NCBI GenBank assembly: GCA_916610825.1 | Contig: OU744449.1 | Location: forward strand, 25,429,232-25,493,231 | Direction: 5' to 3' | Source: Haliclystus octoradiatus | Lineage: Eukaryota; Cnidaria; Staurozoa; Stauromedusae; Haliclystidae | DNA: 64,000 bases | Shown here: piece by piece, positions 40,716 to 51,593 of the stretch | Numbering within the stretch: the stretch's first letter is position 1 | Layout: each line of letters opens with the position of its first letter | Position numbers and translations under genes: made by a program | The notes under the pieces: model-generated | Told to the model about the DNA's origin: nothing | What the model saw: only the letters and a program-made list of their open reading frames with translations | Databases searched by the model: none

Positions 40716-41881
40716 TGGAAAAAACTAAAGATGACGTTGAGTTTACCTGTTATCAAAACGGAGGAATAAGAAATCGATCGATAAAAGATAATTGGTTAGC
40801 TCTGATGATGATACTAAATAACAACAAAAGAATGAACAAGAATACATATATAGTATTTGCAGATGCAGAAAAGTGCTTTGATAGGCTGTGGCTGGAAGAC
40901 TGCCTAGTAGACCTTCATGGTGCTGGTATGCGGGCAAGAGAGGTTACTACTATTAAGAATCTCAATCGGGAAGCAAATATCATCATCCGCACACCGCACG
41001 GACCAACGTCGAACATAAAAGTGCAGAACATCGTTAAACAAGGCACTGTGTATGGTCCACAACTGTGTTGTGTTAGTACTGATAGAATAAACAGTATCGG
41101 CCTTACTTCCAGTACAATGGTATCTCCTAGTTTCTCAATCAATGCACTAATCTATGTGGATGATATTGCTGCTGAAGGTACAAAGCAAATGATAGAAAAT
41201 GTTGGAGTAAATTTGCGATTAATGGAGGAAAAAAAGAAATTCACCTTCAATATTGATAAGACAAAGTATATAATAGTAAAAACGGGGAGGAGAAAAGAGG
41301 AAAAGGCAGATATACAATTAACAAGAGAAACAGTAAGTCGAGCATTTGAGTACAAGTACCTTGGTAATTGGTTAACTAGCAATGGAACACCAGAAAAGCA
41401 AATAGAACAGATTGAATTCAGTATTAATAGAATTATAAAAGAATTGAAAAGAATAGGAAACGAAAGAAGTCTTGGAAAGCATAGCACAAATGCGCAATTA
41501 ATTATGTATGAAAAAACAGTAATTCCGACTATTATATTTAACCTGGATGTGTGGAATTTGAGAAAATGTGACATTAAGAGATTGGAGAGGGTGCAGGGTA
41601 GAACATTAAGAAGAAGGATTTTAACATTAAAAGATAGCACACCTTATTGGGGCATTCTCAAAGAAACTGGCATTTGGCCAATTGAGATGCATATCTCTTA
41701 CCAACGTTTGATATTATTCCACACGTTGCAAACATCAGACGAGGAAAGATTAGGAACACAGATTCTGAAAGAACAAATTAAAGCAGATAGAGAGGACAGT
41801 TGGTACGGTGGAACAAAGCGAATAGCAAAAGAAATTGGAGTTAACGAAGCATGCCCAAGTCAGATGAATAAGCAAGAATGA
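40715..41881 (+). pseudogene. LINE reverse transcriptase core and C-terminal part
   Basis: The 388-codon frame has the fingers/palm motif TYIVFADAEKCFDRLW, QGTVYGPQLC in place of the usual QG(S/D)xLGP, the catalytic LIYVDDIAAEG (YVDD, near residue 148), FEYKYLGNWLT and a long C-terminal domain. It stops at 41879-41881. The remaining C-terminus continues at 41987-42202 in another frame with a cysteine/histidine motif CHCGQEDVETIEQIIKC. Confidence 0.8.
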
Positions 41882-41986
41882 AAAAGAGTTGTCAAGGAGA
41901 AGATCCAGGAAAATGTAGAAAGAGTTAGTATAGAGATGGAGGCAAAGATGAAAAAATTACGACACCAGAAGTAACAACAGTACCAA

Positions 41987-42202
41987 ATGCAAGATTATTT
42001 AAAAGAAGTTGGTGTAAGCGAGGCAAGTGAGTTGTTGCATTTGCGATTGGAAATGCATGACATAGGAAACAATTTTGGGAAAAATAGAGTGTGCCATTGT
42101 GGCCAGGAAGATGTAGAAACGATAGAACAGATAATCAAATGTACTGTTATAAAAAAGATGATTAATAATACCAACGCTAGTGAACAAACTAGAGGATTTT
42201 GA
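41987..42202 (+). pseudogene. LINE C-terminal zinc-finger-like piece
   Basis: Encodes RVCHCGQEDVETIEQIIKC, comparable to the cysteine/histidine motif near the C-terminus of many LINE ORF2 proteins. It is separated from the RT piece by stops. Confidence 0.55.
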
Positions 42203-42383
42203 AAAGGCAGAACTGTTTGGCCTTCGTAAAGCAAACACGTGGCTACAAACGTACATTGAAGTTAGAGAAACATTAACTAAAAGAAAATATCAAATATAAA
42301 AACAAACAAAAAATAATAATAATCATAATATTTATAAGAAGCCGATGGCTTACACATTTGATAACAAAGTTAATTGGCAACAG

Positions 42384-42442
42384 ATTTTTATTCGTCACTA
42401 CGTTTCGACGTAACATTACGTCATCTTCAGGTGTATAAAAAT
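42384..42442 (-). ncRNA. hammerhead-like motif, left end of Penelope pair
   Basis: A mirror image of the motif at 44495-44553: CTGAAGA (42430-42424), stem II GACGTAA/TTACGTC, then GAAAC (42406-42402), enclosed by ATTTTTAT/ATAAAAAT outer arms. See the right copy for limits. Confidence 0.5.
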
Positions 42443-42594
42443 GAATTTTTATTTTACAGCGTTATATTTATATGATTAAAAAAAACTTTTAACAATGTAC
42501 ATTACTATCAAGGGAAAATCTAAAAACAACTGAAATATAAACTTGCTTATTACCTATGCTTAACTAAAATAGAAAATTAAAAGACCTATTCAAA

Positions 42595-43419
42595 TTAATT
42601 GTAAAGTTTGGATTTTACGGAATCCTTTTGTGTATTTAGCGATGGTTTTAGATCTCTTATGAAGAGCATTTCATGGATCAAACAGTCAAATTTGTTTTTG
42701 CATTTTCGTAAAATTGTAAAGTTCTTTGTTTGTTCGTCGTATTCTTGGTTGTGATGTTTAACGATATGATTACCAATAGCAAAATTCTTGTGTTCTGGAA
42801 TCCGTTCATGTAGATGCCGGCAAGTATAGCCGACATAACCTGCATCGCACAGGTCACACTGATATTTATATACTACTGTATGAGCGGTAATTTCTTTTGG
42901 CTGTTCTTCCCTAAAACGTACATCATCAGCAACTTTGCGACTTTTAAAAATTGGCCTAATAGCAATATCTACCTTATTGCTTAAATTAAATAAATCTTTT
43001 CGAACCGAATCGGCGCATTTTTGGTTAATAAAAGGTAGAACAATATTTACATTACAATCTTTATCTACAGGTTTTGGATTTAAATTATTTGTATTAAGAT
43101 TGGAGTTAAAATTAAAACGTGATAAAATTGAGTTCAAAAGATCTAGAGGATATCTAAGTTGGCTAAAAACATGCTTAATAAAATTACATTCTTCTTTAAA
43201 AATTGTCTCTGTCGACGAGAGTCGTAACGCACGATTTAACATTGTCTTAATTAGACCGGTTTTATAACGCTTGTCAACGTTGCTATGGTAATGAAGTAAC
43301 AATCCAGTGTCAGTAGATTTGTGATAGACATTAGTTTTTAATCCATTTGATGCCTGATTAATTAAAATACCTACGAATGAAATAGCTTGGTCTTTCTGCT
43401 TAAAAAAACATGTTACCAT
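42595..43419 (-). CDS. Penelope-like element, C-terminal RT and GIY-YIG endonuclease (minus copy)
   Basis: A 5'-truncated frame: QAISFVGILINQASNGLKTN (end of the RT thumb region), then the linker, then the GIY-YIG domain CDLCDAGYVGYTCRHLHERI and KNKFDCLIHEMLFIRDLKPS. Stop at 42595-42597. The first seven residues come from the junction, not from the element. Without the RT catalytic box it is not functional alone. Confidence 0.88.
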   Translation of the reverse strand: MVTCFFKQKDQAISFVGILINQASNGLKTNVYHKSTDTGLLLHYHSNVDKRYKTGLIKTMLNRALRLSSTETIFKEECNFIKHVFSQLRYPLDLLNSILSRFNFNSNLNTNNLNPKPVDKDCNVNIVLPFINQKCADSVRKDLFNLSNKVDIAIRPIFKSRKVADDVRFREEQPKEITAHTVVYKYQCDLCDAGYVGYTCRHLHERIPEHKNFAIGNHIVKHHNQEYDEQTKNFTILRKCKNKFDCLIHEMLFIRDLKPSLNTQKDSVKSKLYN

Positions 43420-44342
43420 CCTTCTATTATCGCTACGTGGATGATACCATCACTATCGTTAAGAATGATAAAGAGGCCGATACCTTACTAGTTAAGTTGA
43501 ACAATTTACATCCTAGTCTAAACTTTACTATGGAAAAGCAGAAAGACCAAGCTATTTCATTCGTAGGTATTTTAATTAATCAGGCATCAAATGGATTAAA
43601 AACTAATGTCTATCACAAACCTACTGACACTGGATTGTTACTTCATTACCATAGCAACGTTGACAAGCGTTATAAAACCGGTCTAATTAAGACAATGTTA
43701 AATCGTGCGTTACGACTCTCGTCGGCAGAGACAATTTTTAAAGAAGAATGTAATTTTATTAAGCATGTTTTTAGCCAACTTAGATATCCTCTAGATCTTT
43801 TGAACTCAATTTTATCACGTTTTAATTTTAACTCCAATCTTAATACAAATAATTTAAATCCAAAACCTGTAGATAAAGATTGTAATGTAAATATTGTTCT
43901 ACCTTTTATTAACCAAAAATGCGCCGATTCGGTTCGAAAAGATTTATTTAATTTAAGCAATAAGGTAGATATTGCTATTAGGCCAATTTTTAAAAGTCGC
44001 AAAGTTGCTGATGATGTACGTTTTAGGGAAGAACAGCCAAAAGAAATTACCGCTCATACAGTAGTATATAAATATCAGTGTGACCTGTGCGATGCAGGTT
44101 ATGTCGGCTATACTTGCCGGCATCTACATGAACGGATTCCAGAACACAAGAATTTTGCTATTGGTAATCATATCGTTAAACATCACAACCAAGAATACGA
44201 CGAACAAACAAAGAACTTTACAATTTTACGAAAATGCAAAAACAAATTTGACTGTTTGATCCATGAAATGCTCTTCATAAGAGATCTAAAACCATCGCTA
44301 AATACACAAAAGGATTCCGTAAAATCCAAACTTTACAATTAA
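43410..44342 (+). CDS. Penelope-like element, RT palm to GIY-YIG endonuclease (plus copy)
   Basis: 310 aa starting within the RT: FYYRYVDDTITIV carries the catalytic YVDD, followed by LNFTME, FVGILINQ and the GIY-YIG endonuclease (CDLCDAGYVGYT, HLHERIPEHKN, terminal NTQKDSVKSKLYN). The frame is open, but the N-terminal half of the RT is missing, so it is a truncated copy. The ATG at 43410 is fortuitous. It pairs in inverse with 42595-43419. Confidence 0.9.
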   Translation: MLPSFYYRYVDDTITIVKNDKEADTLLVKLNNLHPSLNFTMEKQKDQAISFVGILINQASNGLKTNVYHKPTDTGLLLHYHSNVDKRYKTGLIKTMLNRALRLSSAETIFKEECNFIKHVFSQLRYPLDLLNSILSRFNFNSNLNTNNLNPKPVDKDCNVNIVLPFINQKCADSVRKDLFNLSNKVDIAIRPIFKSRKVADDVRFREEQPKEITAHTVVYKYQCDLCDAGYVGYTCRHLHERIPEHKNFAIGNHIVKHHNQEYDEQTKNFTILRKCKNKFDCLIHEMLFIRDLKPSLNTQKDSVKSKLYN

Positions 44343-44494
44343 TTTGAATAGGTCTTTTAATTTTCTATTTTAGTTAAGCATAGGTAATAAGCAAGTTTAT
44401 ATTTCAGTTGTTTTTAGATTTTCCCTTGATAGTAATGTACATTGTTAAAAGTTTTTTTTAATCATATAAATATAACGCTGTAAAATAAAAATTC

Positions 44495-44553
44495 ATTTTT
44501 ATACACCTGAAGATGACGTAATGTTACGTCGAAACGTAGTGACGAATAAAAAT
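44495..44553 (+). ncRNA. hammerhead-ribozyme-like motif, right end of Penelope pair
   Basis: CTGAAGA (44507-44513) fits CUGANGA. GACGTAA (44515-44521) pairs with TTACGTC (44524-44530) as stem II. GAAAC (44531-44535) follows. CGT/ACG can form a short stem III. The outer arms ATTTTTAT (44495-44502) and ATAAAAAT (44546-44553) pair as stem I. The expected U before the cleavage nucleotide appears as A, so cleavage is doubtful. Hammerheads are known in Penelope-like elements. Confidence 0.55.
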
Positions 44554-44589
44554 CTGTTGCCAATTAACTTTGTTATCAAATAATCATAA

Positions 44590-44880
44590 TATAATAAAAT
44601 AATGTTATCTGATAGCAGTTGAGATAGTGCTCAATGTCATTTGACAGTAAAAGAATGTTTAGTCTTTGACTTCATTTCATTATTATTAATAATCATAATA
44701 ATAATTTTATAACTATAATTATCATAATATAATAAAGAAAATTATAATAATGATAATAGATTTGGAGTATAACCATTACTTGACTATGGCAACGATGGGC
44801 CACCATACGCATGACCATACAGGAAACAAAAGATCGATCTGCACTGTTGTTCAGAGACAATAGAAAGTCATTCAAGTGCG
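44590..44880. repeat. relic related to the 47178-50110 element
   Basis: Contains one copy of CTATGGCAACGATGGGCCA at 44784-44802, followed by CCAT as at 49987, and AATAGTGCTCAATGTCA-like sequence near 44627, comparable to 49620-49665. Ends are not definable. Confidence 0.4.
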
Positions 44881-45107
44881 AAACTGCTTAGTTAGCGCTT
44901 CAGTCTGAGAAAGCATTGTTGTTGAAAATGGAAACAGTTTTCATTGGTTTTTATCAACTTCGATGTATTTATTTAAGAAATGAAGCCGGCCATGTACGCC
45001 TCTGGTTAATAACGAATCCATTGATATGTGTTTCAAGTCAATTGCATCAAAAATGGAACCGTGAATCCCCGCCTTACATAAAATGGAAATAGCGTAAATT
45101 TAAAAGT

Positions 45108-45725
45108 AGATGTTTTGAGAAAGGAACACAACTTTTAGCTCAATCATAATGTACGATAACTCACTGTTATACTAAATTGTTATGTATGGAGAGATGCCGG
45201 TTCCCCAAATGCTATTGCTACATCCCCAAACATTTAAGTTCTTTATTTATTTGCAACGAAATAATGTTTGATATTACCAATCAGCTTCAAGCAAACAATC
45301 TTGACGATGAATCGATGATGCTATAGCTGTTGACACTGCCAATTTTCAAATATCTTTTTTTCAAAACATATAAGATAATTCACATTTCACCGCCAAATTC
45401 GCCAATGTTCATGCTTGGATTTGCTAAGTAAACCATTTAAGTTGAATTGATTATGATTAACAAGAACAAGACTGATTGCACACAATATACAAATAGATAA
45501 ACATGATATCTCTACTTACTATATAAGAATGACCTTTCAAAACTTTGTACGCACTAATCTCAAAAACCATGCGAAGAAATCCTGAACATCATATTCATAC
45601 ATCATTCGAAAGCTCTCCTTCGTCGTCAGAACATAGGAATTTGAAAAATGTAACTGACATAAAATTGAAAAATGAAGTTTTCCGTAAAATATCAAAGCCG
45701 CCGCCATCCAGAGCAAAGCCGTGCA
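45108..45725. repeat. second copy of the 38768-39366 repeat
   Basis: About 600 bp nearly identical to 38768-39366, lacking the left foldback arm. It differs by a small duplication (CGCCAAATTCGCCAATG near 45392) and the ATTCATACA insertion near 45594. Confidence 0.8.
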
Positions 45726-47356
45726 GGCAATGAACCGTGAATATGATCGAACAAAACCAAAAACATAAACTGGAATGATGACGAAAACTACTTTCTACTT
45801 TTGTGATTATTTATGTTTAATTAACTGTCAGTTAAATTCTACTTTTCCAGACGTAGCTCTCAGCTGAAAATCATTTATAATACACAAGCCTTCGGCTTGC
45901 GGCCTGCGCCCGGGGCCAGTCAGCCTTCGGCATCCTCAAAGAGGTCGCTTCGCTCCCGTTAGTAGCCTGCAGTATGTCTTGTCAAAGAGAATGTCAATGA
46001 AATAAAATAGTCATGAGAAGGAATTAAAAATGCAGAACAACACTGATAATTCATTTCAGTTTTGATAATTAATCGTTACATACATGTAAAGCATAGTGAA
46101 AAGGAGATAATTGATACTCCATTGTATTACATATTTCAAATCAAATATATTTGTAAATATGGGTTATCCATAAGTACATTTTATGTTGACTACATAGTTC
46201 AAATGAAATAAATATGGATTGTATGTTAGGTATTGCAGTTAATGAACTTGTTTTCACAATGAAAGGCATGGTATGTAAATATTATTGCTGTGTCGGTTGA
46301 GTGAATCTCAGCATGAGTCATTGAGTGGCATTGGTAATAACAACAGGTGATTCTGAAATTTGATACAGTAAATTACATAAATGAGAGACCCAAACTCTAA
46401 CATTTTATTAACTTTAGCCAACTTCTCACAGAGATTACACATGTCCAATTGTCCATAACGGTCACCATTCACATACCTCATATAATAATGATTAAAGTAA
46501 ACAATGTATGGACACAGTGGACGTTGTCAATGTACGGCACATTATAAATGTACATTTCGACAAAAGGATAGAAGGCAACTAAAATTCTAAATTACAACTC
46601 CAATTTTGTATCTGTACAACTTACAACTGCTTGACGACTGAAAAGTACCACACTAATTCTCTGAATTTGTATATTTGTTATGGGTCAAATCTTTGTGTGT
46701 GCAGTGGATAACAGAACGGAACTGCTGACAGAAAACGGTGACACAGTAAATCCTTTCTTCCAACGGAGAACAGTTCATAACAAATCAAGCTAATATTGGC
46801 GATACAGTGACACAGTAATCTCTTCTGCCAACGATGACTTGATAACAAAGTAGGCTATTTGGGATTATGATACTTGAAAGAAAACTAAAAATAACAATTG
46901 CCATCAGAGTCCTGTAAGCCCTCATGCAGCAGGGTAAAAACCACGGTAAAAGTGACTTCGACAGACTTTACATGAAGCATTTAAACATTTAAGTTGTAAA
47001 AGACTTACCGAGAATTGTGTCTTCTGTTTGTGATGTAAAATGGAGTATTGTTGGACCACTTCTCCTTCTAGGCATATTGGAATACTTTTGCAAAATATGA
47101 TGTAACACTGCTACGAAATATTGGCAGCCATTAAAATAAAACGTGCTCTAAAATTCGTGATGTTGCTAGGCATGACGTAGCCTGCGCGCAGACCCAAATC
47201 TTTTTTTTATGATTATTAGGGTCTGCGTAATATCGACAGAAAGCTTGCGCTGCACTGAATTAGGGGGAGTGGCAGAAACGTGAGAAATCTATTGTTTGTC
47301 TATTGTTCATCAGCCAATCGCTAGCGAGTTCTTCAAAACTAGAACCAGAACTATGG

Positions 47357-47574
47357 TGGCCCATCGTTGCCATAGCGTTTTTTTTTGAAAAAATTTTTAT
47401 GCCATGGCCCATTGTTGCCATAGTAAAAAAAAATTTTACCACGTGGCCCATCGTTGCCATAGTCTAATATTTTTAAATGATGGCCCATCGTTGCCATAGC
47501 AAAAAAAAATTTACCACGTGGCCCATTGTTGCCATAGTATAATATTTTTAAATGATGGCCCATCGTTGCCATAG
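47357..47574 (-). repeat. left array: six copies of a 19-bp motif
   Basis: CTATGGCAACGATGGGCCA (reverse strand) at 47375-47357, 47423-47405, 47462-47444, 47499-47481, 47537-47519 and 47574-47556. Most spacings are 37-39 bp. Two spacer types alternate (CACGTGG-type and ATCATTTAAAAATATTA-type), so the true unit is about 75 bp. Confidence 0.92.
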
Positions 47575-48224
47575 TAAATTGTTTTACTTTTTCATAAAGT
47601 TTTATTTTCCGAAACTTATTTTATAGCCATTGGATATAGCAATATTTATATATATATTACAATATAGCCAATAATAACATATTCTACAATGTTGCAAACA
47701 ACTCGAAAATTGAGACAGAAACAGCATAAAGGCCCAGAATTCCATTGAAAAATGGGAGAATAGCTAATAGACAGTCAACATTTTTTGTTAGATTAGCATC
47801 AAATAGTCAATTATCGTCTATAAATTTTTGATAGAATCTGCAGATATCCATACCTATTTAAATACTTGCAACTATTTCAACAGGTGGGATATTAAAATTA
47901 TCAACAATATTATTAATAAAATTGAAACCGATAGCCCAAGAGGTAGGCCAAGCGGAAAACACACATCTTTGAAATTGATATTTATGTCGACCATGTTACA
48001 TTTTTAGTTGCGCGTCTATACTTTAGGGCAAACTAGCTGTGGGTGTAGAGGCCATACAGTTAATGGCTGTTAACCCGCTAAGCTCTCAATATTGTATAGG
48101 CTAGAATCCACATTGTTGCTCAGAATATTGGTTCTATTTTCTAGTTATGCTATAGTTGTTTAGGCAATGCCACAATGCATGCTGGTATATGGCGGTTCTC
48201 AGTCAGCGTGCTTTTGAACAAATA

Positions 48225-49069
48225 GTAGTAGTATAGACAGTCACATTATAGGAATGTGCCGTCCCTCTTACGCCTTACATATTTGCTACATAAAGAACGC
48301 CACAAAACACGGTCAGACATAGCTGACAAAGAAACTTTTAAATAACACAATTCACGATACAAAACATTATGAAAAGATACTACTCTACCATAGCCCCGTC
48401 GAAGCATCTCCTTCGGTTGCCAATGAAGGATGTCATGCAGCGGTTGAGGGGCATACGTCTTTGATCTTTCGATGTGACCTAAAAAAGACATCTGACGTTG
48501 GTGAGCAATAGCAGAGGCAGAAGGGGAAAGTTTCCTAAGTTTAGCAGTAGACAGTAAGTTGGGCCAATGTACTCCTAAAGCATGCCGAAGCATGGCGTCA
48601 TAAGCTGAGTCAAGTCGGGTCAATAGTGAGGTTGATAGAACCCACGTTTCAGAAGCATATAATAGAACAGGTTCTATCGTGTGTCTGAACAGTCTTAACT
48701 TAACGTCAGTGTTGACATCGGACGCCCAGAATTTATTCAGACCTCTAATGGCTGCCCAAGCCTGGCCTCTACGTTGTGTTAAATCATCTGAAGAAGATGG
48801 AAGTACAGAACCTAGGTACTTGAACGAATCTACACGTTCTATGTCACCATTAGATGTAGCAAGATGTGCCTGTTTTATGCCTAAAGCAATAAATTTCGTC
48901 TTAGTCGTGTTAATTGTCAAGCCTACCGTTTTACCAACCCGTTCAACTTCATCAAGAAGCTGTTGTGCTTCAGATATGCTATTTGTTAAGATAGCAATAT
49001 CGTCAACGAATGAGAGGTCCGATACGCTGCGCTCTGGATGACGTGAAGACCTACGACGATCAAGGATAA
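48225..49069 (-). mobile_element. LINE with (CTA)n tail, second copy
   Basis: An 845-bp insertion flanked by the 8-bp duplication AACAAATA (48217-48224, 49070-49077). It is about 95% identical to the LINE at 6463-7388. An open frame at 48246-48920 encodes 224 aa of the late RT region (FKYLGSVLPSSSDDLTQRRG, LYASETWVLS, C-terminal domain), and the FVDD block lies just upstream near 49000. It is 5'-truncated at almost the same position as the other copy. Confidence 0.88.
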
Positions 49070-49769
49070 AACAAATAAATGAATCAAATAAATGAATGGA
49101 AAGTTTTTGCTATGCCAGCGCTCAACGTAGCTAGCTACAACAATTTTTCTTTAACAACTCGACTTATTATCTTAAATTGATATATTGACAACCTTTCGAG
49201 CCTGGAGTTCCACCCTACTGTTTTAACAGTCTGTCATAGCTAGACCTAGACCTGTTGAAAAGACATAAGTATATGTGAACTATTATTTCCTGTGAAACAA
49301 TATAATTGATTAATTGTAACTAGACTATTGAAATATTTAGGTTGGACATATCCAAATCCAAACGTGAATTTGCGAATGTAAGATAATGATGATTGATGAC
49401 GATGATTTCAGAACTCTCCCGAGAATTATAATTACATATTATTCTTTGACTCCCGATAATTAGTGATCGTAAGTGTATACATCATTTACATTGTATAGCC
49501 AAATAAACCATATCATAGCCGTAGTCAAATGTAATTACTATACTTCTGTTTAACTTGTACTACACATTCCCATGTATTTTAGTTATATTGTAACCATATT
49601 ATATTACATTAAAGATATGAAATAGTGCTCAATCTCAATGTCAGCATTTGACAGAGCTAAATACAACAGAAGGAATCAAAGACAAAACATGCACAACATG
49701 GAACAGCGTTTTAAATACAAAAATAACTTAATAATAAACATTTAGTTTATGAAAAAGTAAAACAATTTA

Positions 49770-49986
49770 CTATGGCAACGATGGGCCATCATTTAAAAAT
49801 ATTAGACTATGGCAACGATGGGCCACGTGGTAAATTTTTTTTGCTATGGCAACGATGGGCCATCATTTAAAAATATTAGGCTATGGCAACGATGGGCCAC
49901 GTCGTAAAATTTTTTTTTACTATGGCAACAATGGGCCATGGCGTAAAAAGTTTTTCAAAAAAAAACGCTATGGCAACGATGGGCCA
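49770..49986 (+). repeat. right array: six copies of a 19-bp motif
   Basis: CTATGGCAACGATGGGCCA from 49770-49788 to 49968-49986, six copies in all, one with CAACAATGGG. It is the mirror image of the left array, with the same alternation of spacers. Confidence 0.92.
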
Positions 49987-50385
49987 CCATAGTTAAAGTG
50001 TAATGACGTTCCGCAACTCCCTCCAACTTCCGCCCAGCGCAAGCTTTCTGTCGATATTACGCAGACCCTACTAACCATAAAAAATAAGATTTGGGTCTGC
50101 GCGCAGGCTAGGCATGACGGGATACACCAAGGAAAGCAGTTTATTTTCACATAACTTCCGTCGAAATATCACAATTTTGGAAATTTTAATCGCAATTTAT
50201 GAGCAATTTATAGCATTTTAAACTGTAAAAACAAAACGTCGGATAGCCAAAGGCCTATAGATAACCCAGAAGCGTATAAGAAGTTTGGAAAGTACTCTGC
50301 GGAAAAGGAGTTTAACAATAATGAAACAATGGTGATTTGATCACCGACACGGTTTGCGTATTATTATTATTAATAATTATATCAC

Positions 50386-51164
50386 GTGGGGATATAATTA
50401 TGAAGATGAATGTAATATGTGTATTATTGCTTCATCAAGTTATCCAATTAATTTTTTTGATAAAACGCTATTGACGTATTATTTTATATGGTTCATATTG
50501 AATTAGATATCTACAGTAAAGATTTATTAATATCAAACTGCAGTTGGAACACTTGAAAATCGTTTGGCAAAATCTTACATTAATTAAAACTTTTAAATCA
50601 TGAAATATTATCATTATAAATAGTACTGGTATGGAAGGTGTTGTATCTCGTGATAATTCACACCTTCTAATTAATGTAAATATATATAATCTATTGTGCA
50701 GCAATTAATTCAGTTCACTCATGTCATCACATTACTAACACAGTATTACTATCATTATTATTATTACATCCTATCATTAGTACATTAACAAATCCTACCA
50801 ATTGAACACTATGTGTGTTTATTTGTCTCTTAAAGGAGCAAAAATGACCGGCAGGCATTACGCACTTAGGATCACGTGCATGTTTATTGTTTGTAACACA
50901 ATGTTCATTGTTGACATGAATTTATAACAAATTAGGCTCGCGTATAACAATAGTTTCAAAGCGAGACGGTTGAATTACGCTAAGCATAAATTCAACTTGA
51001 GCTCGCAGCGGTCGCCGGTCAATTTTGCCCCTTTAAGTATTGGTTCTGATACGAACATATCATGGAGCAGATGCAGTTGTTGTAAATATTTGATCTTTTG
51101 GATTTTACGGGATAGCTTATCTTTATTGTATACATTCGTTAGTTAATTTACCATTATTATGTCA
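50386..51164. other. AT-rich stretch without recognised gene
   Basis: No exon or repeat family was recognised. The GC-richer part at 50840-51040 has short inverted words but no clear element ends. Confidence 0.4.
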
Positions 51165-51319
51165 GACTTAGTGAAATGAATAGCCAGTAACTAAACTCTG
51201 AATAAGGCTTTATTTAACAAAAGTAGTAGTATGTAGTAGTATGAAGTAGCCTCATTTACAAACATAAAGAACATAATTAGCATAATTAACAAATGCACAA
51301 CATTCTCCCCTTGTAATTA

Positions 51320-51592
51320 TTAGATGTTTAGTTTATTGGGAGCATGTCTAATTCTAGTAGATCTACGTGGTTCATTTACATCTTTGACCACATCAGTATT
51401 TTTAGCTACAATTGGTTGATCAACGTTTGGTAAATTTTGAATAGAATCAATATTTGAATCTCCAATTGAATCCAGCTGTACATTTTCATCCAGAGGTGCT
51501 TCAAAATGTGGCTGTTCTGACTCTACGCCATATGGTGCCAGATGTCTAACTGACACGGTAGCTTCTTTCCCATTTTGCATTCGGTGCAACAC
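51320..51592 (-). pseudogene. gypsy polyprotein C-terminal tail
   Basis: A 90-codon frame: RMQNGKEATVSVRHLAPYG is the post-integrase SH3-like end of gypsy polyproteins, followed by an acidic linker and the basic ending EPRRSTRIRHAPNKLNI. It is cut off at its upstream end near 51592. Confidence 0.75.
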
Positions 51593-51593
51593 T

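Larger units (their letters stand above)
39472..42335 (+). mobile_element. LINE, 5'-truncated and frame-broken
   Basis: The element begins inside the apurinic-type endonuclease (GDFNCKVG near 39526, SVLDYVFID near 39695) and continues through reverse transcriptase to an AAT-rich tail at about 42305-42335. There are stops at 39723 and between 39725 and 40209, and a frame change near 40715. The clade is not clear. It ends where the Penelope-like pair begins. Confidence 0.8.
42365..44580. mobile_element. Penelope-like pair, head-to-head palindrome
   Basis: Two 3' halves of the same Penelope-like element face away from each other: a minus-strand copy (about 42365-43403) and a plus-strand copy (about 43538-44580). 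The arms are nearly identical over about 1 kb (the encoded proteins differ at two positions in the shared part). The spacer 43404-43537 belongs to the plus copy's RT. AATAATCATAATAT occurs on both sides (near 42316 and 44580), a possible target duplication. Both ends carry a hammerhead-like core. Confidence 0.9.
47178..50110. mobile_element. 2.9-kb TIR element with 9-bp target duplication (MULE-like, non-autonomous)
   Basis: Ends TAGCCTGCGCGCAGACCCAA on the left and its inverse on the right. The outer ~75 bp match well, including GTCTGCGTAATATCGACAGA and AAGCTTGCGCT. Inside lie mirrored arrays of a 19-bp motif. The 9-bp sequence GGCATGACG flanks it (47169-47177, 50111-50119) and occurs once in the uninterrupted repeat copy near 31034. 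A 9-bp duplication with long inverted ends is typical of Mutator-like elements, but no transposase is encoded. It also contains a LINE fragment (48225-49069); without it the element is about 2.1 kb. Confidence 0.85.
45890..50385 (-). repeat. dispersed repeat 'R', copy 2 (interrupted)
   Basis: The reverse complement of 30785-36790 without the piggyBac-bearing insertion: 45890-47177 plus 50111-50385. The interruption is the element at 47178-50110. Where copy 1 has the insertion at 31660, copy 2 is continuous (46545-46560), and where copy 2 is interrupted copy 1 is continuous (near 31030). Each is therefore the empty site for the other's insertion. Confidence 0.8.

Noticed and set aside
42935-44002. 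Two 110-codon frames antisense to the Penelope-like copies
   Set aside because: They are mirror shadows of the real frames and occur in both arms for that reason.
44495-44553. Fully active hammerhead ribozyme
   Set aside because: Core boxes and stems I and II are present, but the residue before the cleavage position is A instead of U and stem III is only three pairs, so activity is not claimed.
47357-49986. Regular repeats with spacers resembling a CRISPR array
   Set aside because: Units are 19 bp with only two alternating AT-rich spacer types, mirrored at both ends of a transposon in an intron-bearing genome. They are transposon repeats.
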